Below, piece by piece: positions 25,699 to 33,958 of a DNA stretch of 64,000 nt. Made by a program: the position numbers and the translations under genes. The notes beneath the pieces were generated by a model, which was given only the letters and a program-made list of their open reading frames with translations, was not told where the DNA came from and made no database searches. Location: positions 5,146,001-5,210,000 of the forward strand of contig NZ_CP176395.1 of the NCBI RefSeq assembly GCF_046244365.1. The letters are read 5' to 3'. Position 1 is the first letter of the stretch. Each line of letters opens with the position of its first letter. The stretch is from Paenibacillus_V sp046244365. GTDB lineage: Bacteria > Bacillota > Bacilli > Paenibacillales > NBRC-103111.

Positions 25699-26565
25699 CT
25701 ATTTGTTGAAGGACAGCAATTCCCACGTCGCGGCGGCTAAAATAATGACTGCAAAAGCAGCGACGATGAGTCTGGGATTCCGCATGGCCAAACGCAATCT
25801 GACCGTAAAGCGGCGGCTGGCGTCCGTACCCCAGCCGTCGTAATTCCCTCCATGGGCTTCGGCCAGCTCGAACAGCTCCCTGACCATTCCGTTCAAAGCC
25901 CCCATATCGAGCACAACCCGCTTGCTGACCACAAGCTTATGCCCTTTTCCCATCTCGGTAACATTCTCCGTCAGCTCCACCTTAAACCCGTGGGCGATCG
26001 CCTTTTGCTTGCAAACATCCATGCTTTCCCGGCCGTCGAAATAAAGGACGTGATGCACCGGACGCACGACATCAAGCTTGTAGCCGTTTTGCCGTAAGCC
26101 ATAAAACAATCTCGCATTTCTCATATAAAGCTGCTCGAGAGGCGTCGGATACAAATAGTCCGTATAGAAGCTCCAATTCGCGTCAGGCCGCTCCGCATAA
26201 GTGAAATTAAATTGATCGTACGCTTTTATAAGCGTCTCCAGCTCGTGCTTGTATTCGCTTCCGTCTTTCATATAGTAAAACAGCTCGACTTTCGAGCTTG
26301 TCATCAAGCGCCCCACGTAGATGCCGAGCCTATCCTTGTTTTCTTGCCGGCTCATGAGCGATTCCAAACGGTCTTCGAGCTTATAAACCTGCTCATAGAT
26401 CGCTCCGATCGTCTGATTGCCCAAAGCCCGATACAGATTCACGGTAAGCGAAAGCAGCATCGTATAACCATTTGGCGGGTCGTTCTGCTTCAAACCCGTA
26501 TTCAGAAAAAGGGACATCCTCTCCCGTTCCGTGTTTCGCTCGAAAATATTCCAATCCTCCGTCAT
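25699..26565 (-). CDS. DUF695-RraB fusion with a C-terminal membrane anchor
   Basis: A 288-residue protein in three parts. Residues about 1-130 resemble DUF695 (EDWNIFERNTERERMSLFLNTG, then YVGRLMTSSKVELFYYM). Residues about 135-245 resemble the RraB regulator domain (PDANWSFYTDYLYPTPLEQLYMRNARLFYGLRQNGYKLDVVRPVHHVLYFD). The last about 25 residues contain a single hydrophobic helix (LIVAAFAVIILAAATWELL), so the protein should be tail-anchored with the domains in the cytoplasm. RraB inhibits RNase E in proteobacteria; Bacillales use RNase Y, so its target here is unknown. The start at ATG 26565 is chosen because GAGG lies 8 bases upstream; a longer frame exists but shows no homology. The RraB reading is from pattern memory. 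Confidence 0.65.
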   Translation of the reverse strand: MTEDWNIFERNTERERMSLFLNTGLKQNDPPNGYTMLLSLTVNLYRALGNQTIGAIYEQVYKLEDRLESLMSRQENKDRLGIYVGRLMTSSKVELFYYMKDGSEYKHELETLIKAYDQFNFTYAERPDANWSFYTDYLYPTPLEQLYMRNARLFYGLRQNGYKLDVVRPVHHVLYFDGRESMDVCKQKAIAHGFKVELTENVTEMGKGHKLVVSKRVVLDMGALNGMVRELFELAEAHGGNYDGWGTDASRRFTVRLRLAMRNPRLIVAAFAVIILAAATWELLSFNK

Positions 26566-26675
26566 GAAGCACCTCGCTATCGTTAAAGAACGACTCCTGA
26601 TTCCAGCTTCCCATCGTCCTCCGCACATTACTTCCACACAGCCCCCGCTTGTTCCTGCCTGCCGGCTTAAACGGC

Positions 26676-27227
26676 TTAAGAGAATTTCGCATGCCATTCC
26701 GACGCAAGCATGCCGTACATGACATGATCGACATAGCGGTCCTGCAGCCATTCACGCTCTCGGCGGCACCCTTCATGGACAAAACCAAGCCGCTCCGGGA
26801 TGGCACGGCTTTTCCGGTTTTCGACGGCGCATTCAATTTCCACCCGGTTCATGCCGAGAGTTCCAAAAGCAAAATGCACGAGAGCCTGGCAAGCTTTCGT
26901 CATAATGCCAAGCCCCTGATAGCCCTCCCCAAGCCAATAGCCGATACTTGTCGAGCGGTTCATCCAATCGAACCGGTGATAGCCGATAACGCCAACAATC
27001 CGGTTGTCATGCCAAATCCCCGCCTGAAACCCGTCGTTTGCCGCAAATTGGGCCATCGAACCGCGAATGAACGCTTGCGTCGATTCCAAGGTGTTCTGGC
27101 TATACGCCCACGGCAGCCACTGCTGCAAATACGGGCCGCAGCTTCGGATCAGCGCATAAAGCGGCTCTGCGTCACGAAACTCCAGCAGCCGCAGCGAAAC
27201 ATGTTCGTCAATCGTGTAAGAAAACAT
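26676..27227 (-). CDS. RimJ/RimL-type GNAT acetyltransferase
   Basis: A 183-residue acetyltransferase of the ribosomal-protein-modifying type. N-terminal SLRLLEFRDAEPLYALIRSC, the central AGIWHDNRIVGVIGYHRFDWMNRSTSIGYWLGEGYQGLGIMTKACQALVHFAFGTLGMNRVEIECAVENRKS and the final GFVHEGCRRE are the standard pieces of this family; the acetyl-CoA loop is EGYQGLGIMTKA. The start at ATG 27227 is chosen because GGGAGG lies 7 bases upstream. The substrate (ribosomal protein, antibiotic or other amine) is unknown. Confidence 0.85.
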   Translation of the reverse strand: MFSYTIDEHVSLRLLEFRDAEPLYALIRSCGPYLQQWLPWAYSQNTLESTQAFIRGSMAQFAANDGFQAGIWHDNRIVGVIGYHRFDWMNRSTSIGYWLGEGYQGLGIMTKACQALVHFAFGTLGMNRVEIECAVENRKSRAIPERLGFVHEGCRREREWLQDRYVDHVMYGMLASEWHAKFS

Positions 27228-27615
27228 AAATATTCCTCCCGTCAATAGCGTCCGCAAGCCGGCTATTTAGGCGCAGGACGCGTATAGCCCGACAATTTGA
27301 CAATGAAATCGAGGAGCTCTAGAATGGCAGCCGTTTCCCGTTCTTCAGTACGTTGTATGCGATTTCCAGCCGGATCATGATTCGGCTTTGCATCCCTATG
27401 CGTTAGAAAAATCTTCCATCCTTCATAAGACGCAAGGAATAATGTTCTCTAGATTACCATAAGAGCCGCCGATTGTGAACCCGATGCCAAAAATCCGAAT
27501 ACAAGAAAATACAGGTATAAGATTAGCGGCTCCTGTTGTCGTTTGTTACAAAACGGTTTACCGGCCATTCCGGATGTGGTAAATTGTTCGTTAACCATTC
27601 AAGGGAGGAACCTCT
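27228..27615. other. Intergenic region
   Basis: About 390 bases between divergent genes. It holds the ribosome-binding sites of both, an A/T-richer stretch near 27480-27560 and otherwise no feature I can support. Confidence 0.5.
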
Positions 27616-28326
27616 GTGAAATCGTGCAAATTGATTCTTTTCGATCTCGACGATACGCTCGTCTTCTTCGACGAATATTGGGCGGAAAGCTCCAAATTCG
27701 CCCTCGCGGCACACCCTCTTGCAAAGGGGCTTGATCCCGACCGTCTTTACGCCGAGTTTAAGAAGCTGGATCTCGCGCTAGAACCTCTTTACCTGGACGA
27801 ACAAATCACATTGACGGCATTCAGGGAGCAGCGCTTTATCGGAGCGTTAGCGGCCTTTCATGTTGCGGCCACGAAGGAAGATGCGGGGGTGTATGACGAA
27901 TTGTTCCGACCTGCCATTCGGAAACACCTTAGGCCGAATGAGGAACGACTATCGTTTATGGAGAAGCTGAGCGGGTCATACCTGCTGGGGATCGTAACCA
28001 ACGGCACGCTGCGTCTGCAAATGGATAAGCTGGAAGGCGCGGGGCTTGCTCCCTTCTTTCCTGAAGACTCCCTTTTCTGCTCGGATACGATCGGCCATTC
28101 GAAGCCCCATGCCCCCATCTACGAAGCAGCGCTTCGTCATTTTGGAGCGACTCCGGAGGAAACGCTATTCGTTGGCGATTCGTGGGAGAATGACGTTGTC
28201 GGCCCTTCCCTGCTGGGCATGAAAACGGTTTGGCTGAACCGAAGCGGCTTACCCGCTCCCGAATCGCTAGCCAAACCGCTCGCTATCATCCGCAATGTCA
28301 CGGAATTGCATGACGATCTCTTTTGA
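27616..28326 (+). CDS. HAD-superfamily hydrolase (YjjG/YfnB-like)
   Basis: A 236-residue HAD phosphatase with the four motifs: I LILFDLDDTLVFF (nucleophile Asp in DLDDT), II GIVTNGT, III Lys in IGHSKPHAPIYEAALRHFG, and IV FVGDSWENDVVGP. A helical cap lies between motifs I and II. Relatives act on nucleoside monophosphates or small phosphates. It starts at GTG 27616 behind AAGGGAGG. It is a single gene, convergent with the FolD fusion gene; only 13 bases separate the two ends and no terminator is seen there. Confidence 0.88.
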   Translation: MKSCKLILFDLDDTLVFFDEYWAESSKFALAAHPLAKGLDPDRLYAEFKKLDLALEPLYLDEQITLTAFREQRFIGALAAFHVAATKEDAGVYDELFRPAIRKHLRPNEERLSFMEKLSGSYLLGIVTNGTLRLQMDKLEGAGLAPFFPEDSLFCSDTIGHSKPHAPIYEAALRHFGATPEETLFVGDSWENDVVGPSLLGMKTVWLNRSGLPAPESLAKPLAIIRNVTELHDDLF

Positions 28327-28339
28327 CGATACGCCTGCC

Positions 28340-29860
28340 TTATGCTCTTATCCGTCGATATACCGTATCAAGCACCGATTCCTTGTTCACATAAGCTTCA
28401 TTTCGAAGTGCGCTTGCTTCTCCGCGAATTTTTTGTTCGAGCTGACTGCCACCTAAAGCCGGCAAGTTGATTTCTACGGTCAATAGGGCGGCTTGCAGCG
28501 AAGCCTCCAGCAGCAGGACGCCAATGCCCAGATCCGAGATCGCCGTCTTGTTCCCCGTTTCCGCCATCGCCCCGGACGCACGAATCGCATCCGTGCATAG
28601 CCTTGCAAGCCTCAGCGGCACATCGGCGGCAGCTTGTGCGGCCTCCCGCAGCGCTTCATCGCGAGACGCCCCTTTTGTAAGTTTCAAGGCCGCCATGTAC
28701 GCTTCAAAAGCTTGGATATCCTCATGAAGCAGCGATTCGGACCGGGCGATCGCCGCCGCCATCTCTACTGCTAGCGTATTCGCCGCCGCCTCCGTTTGCG
28801 CAAACTTAGGACCCGTCGACAGCTTTGCCACCATGGAAGTCATCGAAGCGCCTAGCGCCGCCGCTAAGGCTGCGATACTTCCCCCGCCCGGCGTAGGCGA
28901 CGCAGAAGCGGCCGCAGCCAGGAACGACCGAATCGTGGCGTCATACGGCACTTCCTCCGAGACAGCCGCTGCGTCCGTACCTTTAGATGGTTTCACCCGC
29001 TCTTCGCGCTGCCAATCCATGGCTCGAAGCACATTTTCGAACAAGATCATGGTTGTCACCGTACCGACTCCTCCCGGTACCGGTGTCATCGCCGCAGCCA
29101 CTCGCAGGACATCGGGATCAACATCCCCCGCGATGCTTCCCTCCTCCGTCTCGTTAATGCCGGCATCCACCACAATCAGTTCCTCGTGCGCCGCTTGGAC
29201 GCTCACCAGCCCGCGGCGTCCAGCTGCCGCAAAAACGATTTCCGCCCGGCGTACATGCTTATCCAAATCGGCAGTCCGGGAATGGCAGACGGTTACCGTA
29301 GCTTGCTCACGCTGCAGCAAATGATACAAGGGCTGGCCGACCGTCTCCCCTCTGCCGATCACGACCGCATGCTTGCCCGCAAGCGATATCCCATAATGCT
29401 TGAGCAACCGGATGCAGGCTTGCGGCGTAGCCGGCGCGATTCCGGGTCCGCCTGACAGCAAGGCAAGACGATTGGCTGGCGTTAATCCGTCCACATCTTT
29501 AAGCGGATCGATCGCTGCCGTCACCCGCTTCGCATCGATCGCCTTAGGCAAAGGAAGCTCCACCATAATGCCATGCGTCTTCTCGTCTTGATTCAGCGAT
29601 CGGATGCAGTCTACGAGCGCATGCTCCTCCGCCCCGCTTTGGAACGGGTACAGATCGAAGGCGATGCCCAGCTTCTCCGCCGTTTTTCTTTTGGCGTTCA
29701 CATACCATTCCGTTGCAGGGTCGCCCTCCACCCAAACTACGGCAACCCTGGCTGCCACGCCCTGCTCTTGGTACGCTTCCACGTTGGCCTTGATGGACGC
29801 TGCCAGTTCGTCGGCCAGCGGTTTGCCAAGCAGCTTTTTTGTACGCGTCATTTCATTCAT
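28340..29860 (-). CDS. FolD-like dehydrogenase/cyclohydrolase fused to a cyclodeaminase
   Basis: A 506-residue fusion. Residues about 6-285 are FolD-like: YVNAKRK (catalytic Lys at about 57), GIMVELPLP, KDVDG, a nucleotide loop GRGETVGQPL, CHSRTADL and TPVPGGVGTVTT. Residues about 310-500 are a formiminotetrahydrofolate cyclodeaminase (FTCD_C/FchA) domain with its signature SPTPGGGSIAALAAALGASM. Together they would convert 5-formimino-THF to 5,10-methenyl-THF and then interconvert it with 10-formyl- and 5,10-methylene-THF. Several FolD positions differ from the usual form: the Gln of GILVQLPLP is Glu, HP after DVDGF is TP, and the NADP loop GRSNIVGRP is GRGETVGQP. It may be a specialised paralogue. 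The start at ATG 29860 follows GGAGG by 8 bases. Confidence 0.85.
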   Translation of the reverse strand: MNEMTRTKKLLGKPLADELAASIKANVEAYQEQGVAARVAVVWVEGDPATEWYVNAKRKTAEKLGIAFDLYPFQSGAEEHALVDCIRSLNQDEKTHGIMVELPLPKAIDAKRVTAAIDPLKDVDGLTPANRLALLSGGPGIAPATPQACIRLLKHYGISLAGKHAVVIGRGETVGQPLYHLLQREQATVTVCHSRTADLDKHVRRAEIVFAAAGRRGLVSVQAAHEELIVVDAGINETEEGSIAGDVDPDVLRVAAAMTPVPGGVGTVTTMILFENVLRAMDWQREERVKPSKGTDAAAVSEEVPYDATIRSFLAAAASASPTPGGGSIAALAAALGASMTSMVAKLSTGPKFAQTEAAANTLAVEMAAAIARSESLLHEDIQAFEAYMAALKLTKGASRDEALREAAQAAADVPLRLARLCTDAIRASGAMAETGNKTAISDLGIGVLLLEASLQAALLTVEINLPALGGSQLEQKIRGEASALRNEAYVNKESVLDTVYRRIRA

Positions 29861-30082
29861 CGTCTTCGCCTCCAACTATTTTTTGTACGAAAACAAAAAA
29901 AAGCACCCGACATGATCGTCGAATACTTTCGCCCAGGCGTACGGCTTTTATGTTCCGCGCGCTCCCCCGTGGTCGTCCACGTTCCGCCAGTTACGCGCAG
30001 CTTCCCTGCTTCCATCAGTTTATCAGACGAACGCGAAACGCACAACAATAATCATCCGCCGGATGCTGCCCTCTCGCTACAA

Positions 30083-30107
30083 TAAAAAAGAAGACCTCGC
30101 GGTCTTC
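30083..30107 (-). terminator. Rho-independent terminator of ricA
   Basis: A 7-bp stem (GAAGACC/GGTCTTC) with a TCGC loop, then TTTTTT on the minus strand. Confidence 0.85.
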
Positions 30108-30117
30108 CCCTTCCGTC

Positions 30118-30582
30118 TTAGTCGCTGCAATTCGCCGGGTCGGCTTCTGCCGATGCGGCTTCCACTTGAATCTTCTCGGAAACGGTATCGCGAACGACCG
30201 ACATGACCAGCTGCAGCAAATAGTTGATATCGCTTTGCGATTGCTGGAATTCCGTTACGATCGGAATCGAATCGAGCTCGTCCTGCAAGGACGTAATTTC
30301 GGCTTCGATTTTCTCAACCATTTGCGGATTTTTGAACGTGTTCTGGAAGGCGACGATCTCCTTCTGCTTTTTCTTGATTTGCTTGATCAAGCTCTGTACA
30401 TGATCGTTATCGGCGATCTGCTTTTCCGCCTTCTGGTAGAACTCCACTTCGGACGATGTAGAAATCAACGCCGCGAGTTCTTTCGCCTTGCTCATAATAT
30501 CTTCACGGACGATCAGGTCCGTGGAATTGTAATGCGGGATATCGCATGATTCGACTTCATGATTGTGATGATGCTCCGACAT
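30118..30582 (-). CDS. ricA: RicA (YmcA), YlbF/YmcA-family RNA-maturation factor
   Basis: A 154-residue helical protein with coiled-coil-prone segments (KIEAEITSLQDELDSIPIVTEFQQSQSDINYLLQLVM). It matches YmcA/RicA of B. subtilis, part of the RicA-RicF-RicT complex that binds Fe-S clusters and guides RNase Y in mRNA maturation and competence/sporulation. The C-terminal NCSD places a cysteine where YmcA has NNSC. An extra N-terminal stretch (MSEHHHNHEVESCDIPHYNST) adds a second cysteine and a His cluster. It follows miaB on the same strand, the conserved B. subtilis order, and RNase Y is encoded in this window too. Confidence 0.9.
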   Translation of the reverse strand: MSEHHHNHEVESCDIPHYNSTDLIVREDIMSKAKELAALISTSSEVEFYQKAEKQIADNDHVQSLIKQIKKKQKEIVAFQNTFKNPQMVEKIEAEITSLQDELDSIPIVTEFQQSQSDINYLLQLVMSVVRDTVSEKIQVEAASAEADPANCSD

Positions 30583-30653
30583 ATCGACGCCTGCCTTTTA
30601 TCAAATTTAGGAGAGAGTCGCCTCTCCCTTTCTTTTTTTGTAAGGAACCTGCC

Positions 30654-32243
30654 TTAGATGGCTTGTTGCACGGACTCCGGGATCAAATCTCCATACAGCA
30701 CCCACGTCTGTGGCTCGGTAATTTTCACCTGTGCGATCGTTCCGATCAACTGCTTCGGTGCAACGACATGAACGAGCTTATTCGTACGCGTGCGAGCCGA
30801 CAGCACATCCGGGTTGTTTTTGCTTTCCCCTTCGATCAGCACTTCTACGATCTCGCCTCGCAAGCTCTCGTTGCTTTGTTTGCCAAGCTCTTTCATAAGG
30901 TCGTTCAAGCGCTGCAAGCGCGCTCTCTTGACATGCTCGGGCACGTTATCCTCCATCGAGGCCGCAGGCGTTCCTTCACGCGGGGAATAGATGAACGTAT
31001 AAGCCGAGTCGTATTTCACTTCGCGAACCAGCGACATCGTATCCTCGAACTGCTCCTCCGTCTCGCCCGGGAAACCGACGATAATATCGGTCGTCAGTAC
31101 GGCGTCCGGTATCGCTTTGCGGATTTTGCCCACCAGCTCAAGATAATGCTCGCGGGAATATTTGCGGCTCATTCGTTTAAGAATTTCCGTATTGCCCGAC
31201 TGCACCGGCAGATGGATATGCTCCATCAAATTGCCTTTTTGGCTAAGCACCTCGATCAAACGATCGTCGAAGTCGCGGGGATGCGAAGTCGTGAACCGGA
31301 CGCGCGGGATATCGATTTTGGAAATGTCGTCCATCAAATCTCCGAACGTATAGTCGATATCCTCGAAATCTTTGCCGTAGGCGTTGACGTTCTGGCCGAG
31401 CAGCATAATCTCCTTGAAGCCGCGGCGCGCCAAATCCCGAACTTCCGCAATGACGTCATCCGGTCTCCGGCTCCGCTCCTTGCCCCGGGTATAAGGAACG
31501 ATGCAGTACGTGCAGAACTTGTCGCAGCCGTACATGATATTGACCCATGCTTTAATGCCTTCGCGCTTTTTGGGCAGGTTCTCGATAATGTCGCCTTCCT
31601 TGGACCACACCTCGACAACCATTTCCTTGCTGAAATACGCGTCTTTTAACAAATGAGGCAGACGGTGAATGTTATGCGTACCGAAAATCATGTCCACGAA
31701 CGCATGCTTCTGCATGATCCGCTTCACAACCGCTTCCTCTTGAGACATGCAGCCGCAAACGCCAAGTACGAGAGACGGTCTTTCGGCTTTGAGCGCCTTC
31801 AAATGCCCCAGCTCGCCGAACACTTTATCCTCCGCATTTTCGCGGATCGCGCAAGTATTGAGCAAAATAACGTCCGCCGCAAGCTTATCTTCCGTGCGCT
31901 GGTAGCCCATTTGCTCCAGCAGACCCATCATCGTTTCCGTATCGTGCTCGTTCATCTGACAGCCGTATGTCGTGATCAGGTAGAACTTATCCTTACCGAA
32001 CTCTTTCATATCTTCCGGAATGCTGAAATCGTAGTGGACTTGGATATCTTCCTTGCCCCTGCTTTTCTCGTCTTTATGGCTTGGAGCCGCATTGACCGTA
32101 ATATTCCGACCGCTTACGCGGTATGTTGTTTTCCCGTCTTCCTGCTTGACGACTTTCGCGTTAGAAAAGTCGAAATATTGGGAGTAGTCTTTGTCGCCCT
32201 TGACGGATTTTAAGTCCGCTGGCTGATTACTCTCCTTAGACAT
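30654..32243 (-). CDS. miaB: MiaB, tRNA-2-methylthio-N6-dimethylallyladenosine synthase
   Basis: A 529-residue radical-SAM methylthiotransferase that adds the methylthio group to i6A37 of tRNAs. It has the N-terminal MTTase domain with cluster cysteines in TYGCQMNEHD, LLNTCAIRE and GVCGCM. The radical-SAM CxxxCxxC follows in CDKFCTYCIVPYTRG, and a C-terminal TRAM domain. A Bacillales-type N-terminal extension of about 85 residues precedes it. It starts at ATG behind GAGGGAAG. It is upstream of ricA on the same strand. RimO, its ribosomal counterpart, is at 44572. Confidence 0.95.
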   Translation of the reverse strand: MSKESNQPADLKSVKGDKDYSQYFDFSNAKVVKQEDGKTTYRVSGRNITVNAAPSHKDEKSRGKEDIQVHYDFSIPEDMKEFGKDKFYLITTYGCQMNEHDTETMMGLLEQMGYQRTEDKLAADVILLNTCAIRENAEDKVFGELGHLKALKAERPSLVLGVCGCMSQEEAVVKRIMQKHAFVDMIFGTHNIHRLPHLLKDAYFSKEMVVEVWSKEGDIIENLPKKREGIKAWVNIMYGCDKFCTYCIVPYTRGKERSRRPDDVIAEVRDLARRGFKEIMLLGQNVNAYGKDFEDIDYTFGDLMDDISKIDIPRVRFTTSHPRDFDDRLIEVLSQKGNLMEHIHLPVQSGNTEILKRMSRKYSREHYLELVGKIRKAIPDAVLTTDIIVGFPGETEEQFEDTMSLVREVKYDSAYTFIYSPREGTPAASMEDNVPEHVKRARLQRLNDLMKELGKQSNESLRGEIVEVLIEGESKNNPDVLSARTRTNKLVHVVAPKQLIGTIAQVKITEPQTWVLYGDLIPESVQQAI

Positions 32244-32351
32244 GCTTGTTTCACTTCCCTCTATGCTTGAAATGTCATCGTTTTATGATTTAGTAGTCCA
32301 ATAACGTATTATAACATTTTACCATTCGGTAATCCATGTTCGCTTTTTGAC

Positions 32352-32391
32352 AAAAATAAAATCCTCTCTATCCAGCCTAAGGAGAGGATTT
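32352..32391 (-). terminator. Terminator upstream of miaB
   Basis: A 10-bp stem (AAATCCTCTC/GAGAGGATTT) followed on the minus strand by TATTTTTG. It ends the PduL gene transcript. Confidence 0.7.
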
Positions 32392-32423
32392 AGCGGTAAA
32401 TGGAATCAAACCGGACCGTTCCG

Positions 32424-32999
32424 TCATTCAGCCTGCATGATATCCGCCGTGTCGCCTGTCTTCACGCCCGCCGCATTGGCTTCATCGGTATCGATGTGCA
32501 TATCCAGCGCATAATGATCGGATACTCTTGCAATAACCTGCTCCAATATTAAAGGCCGTTCGCCGTTCAACCTGACGGTTAGCAGCTGTCTGTCAACAAT
32601 CCCAAAGGCCGCCGCATCGCTAGTATGAAAATGAATATGTCGGGCAGCTACGATCACGCCCTGTTCCAGCCGAACCTCGCCTTTCGGACCGATTACCGTT
32701 ATGCCCGGCGTTCCTTGAATGTCGCCCGATTCCCGCACGGGGGGATTGACTCCGATCGAGAACGCATCCGTCCGCGAAATTTCAAGCTGCGACCGTCCCC
32801 GCGCAGGTCCGAGTATTCGTACCGCTTCGAAGCGTCCTTTCGGCCCGACGACCGCTACGGTCTCCTCGGCCGCATACTGTCCGGGCTGCGTCAGCTGCTT
32901 TAATATCGTCAATGGATAGCCTTCACCGAACAAACGGTCTATATGTACTGGCGATAGATGAATATGTCTAGCCGAGACGCCGACAGGGATCCGAATCAA
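32424..32999 (-). CDS. PduL-type phosphate acyltransferase
   Basis: A 191-residue protein with two copies of the PduL barrel. The zinc-binding histidine motifs are SARHIHLS (about residues 9-16) in the first half and AARHIHFHTSDA (about residue 117) in the second. PduL converts acyl-CoA and phosphate into acyl-phosphate and CoA, so the enzyme could make acetyl- or propionyl-phosphate. No microcompartment shell genes are in the window, and the N-terminus lacks an obvious encapsulation peptide. It starts at TTG 32999 behind AAAGGAGAGAG. It sits directly after korAB, which can supply or use acyl-CoA, but a terminator separates them. Confidence 0.85.
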   Translation of the reverse strand: MIRIPVGVSARHIHLSPVHIDRLFGEGYPLTILKQLTQPGQYAAEETVAVVGPKGRFEAVRILGPARGRSQLEISRTDAFSIGVNPPVRESGDIQGTPGITVIGPKGEVRLEQGVIVAARHIHFHTSDAAAFGIVDRQLLTVRLNGERPLILEQVIARVSDHYALDMHIDTDEANAAGVKTGDTADIMQAE

Positions 33000-33040
33000 G
33001 CCGCTCTCTCCTTTCCCTTGCTCTTCTAGTATACTGCCAA

Positions 33041-33078
33041 AAAAGACAAAGACATACAGCAGATGCCGTATGTCTTTG
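33041..33078 (-). terminator. Rho-independent terminator of korAB
   Basis: An 11-bp perfect stem (CAAAGACATAC/GTATGTCTTTG) followed by TCTTTTTT on the minus strand, just after the korB stop codon. Confidence 0.9.
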
Positions 33079-33091
33079 AAGGGGTTCCGAC

Positions 33092-33958
33092 TTATTTGAA
33101 TTCTGCCACAAGCTTGTCAAATTGCTCGGACGAAAGCTTAAGATCTTGTTTCACAAGCGGCTCTTCTTTGAAGCCGTGAACGAGATTTTCGTAGCTTCTT
33201 CTGGACTTGTCTTGATAAATAAGACCGGTCAGCATGCCGTTCGTTTCCATGATTTTGGTCATTGCCGATACGCGGTTGGACGAATCGTATTCAGGGGATT
33301 CTTCCAGATCGACAATATTCTCTTTAAACCAGTCGTACGTGTTGATTTTATTGAACGTTACGCAAGGGCTGAATACGTTGATCAGCGAGAAGCCTTCATG
33401 CTTCATGCCTTCTTCGATCAGCGTCGTCAGCTGCTTCAGGTTGCTGGAGAACGATTGAGCAACGAATGTCGCACCTGCAGCCAGCGCCATTTCGAGCGGA
33501 GAAAGAGCCGACTCGATCGAGCCTTGCGGCGTACTTTTTGTTTTGAAGCCTTCGGCGCTGCGCGGGGACGTTTGTCCTTTGGTCAGACCGTAGATTTGGT
33601 TATCCATAACAATGTAAGTCATGTTGATGTTACGGCGAATGGCATGAACCGTGTGGCCCATCCCGATCGCGAAGCCGTCGCCGTCGCCGCCGGAAGCGAT
33701 AACGGTCAGGTCGCGGTTAGCCATTTTGAGGCCTTGCGCGATCGGCAGCGAACGGCCATGAATGCCGTGGAAGCCATAAGCGTTAATGTAACCGGAAATA
33801 CGTCCGGAACAGCCGATACCGGAAACGATGGCAAGCTGTTCTGGCTCAAGGCCTACGTTGGCTGCCGCTCTTTGGATTGCCGCTTGCACGGAGAAGTCAC
33901 CACAGCCAGGGCACCAGTTAGGTTTTACATTGTTGCGAAAATCTTTTAATGTTGCCAT
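33092..33958 (-). CDS. korB: 2-oxoacid:ferredoxin oxidoreductase beta subunit (KorB)
   Basis: A 288-residue subunit carrying the thiamine-diphosphate site. The sequence PNWCPGCGDFSVQAAIQRAA supplies Fe-S cluster cysteines, and GDGDGFAIGMGH with the downstream Asn-containing strand (YIVMDNQIYGLTKGQTSP) forms the TPP pocket. With KorA it oxidises 2-oxoacids, probably 2-oxoglutarate, to acyl-CoA and reduced ferredoxin. The ATG overlaps the end of korA by 13 bases, with AAGGGG 8 bases before it. The 2-oxoglutarate preference is family knowledge for this subgroup, not visible directly. Confidence 0.9.
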   Translation of the reverse strand: MATLKDFRNNVKPNWCPGCGDFSVQAAIQRAAANVGLEPEQLAIVSGIGCSGRISGYINAYGFHGIHGRSLPIAQGLKMANRDLTVIASGGDGDGFAIGMGHTVHAIRRNINMTYIVMDNQIYGLTKGQTSPRSAEGFKTKSTPQGSIESALSPLEMALAAGATFVAQSFSSNLKQLTTLIEEGMKHEGFSLINVFSPCVTFNKINTYDWFKENIVDLEESPEYDSSNRVSAMTKIMETNGMLTGLIYQDKSRRSYENLVHGFKEEPLVKQDLKLSSEQFDKLVAEFK

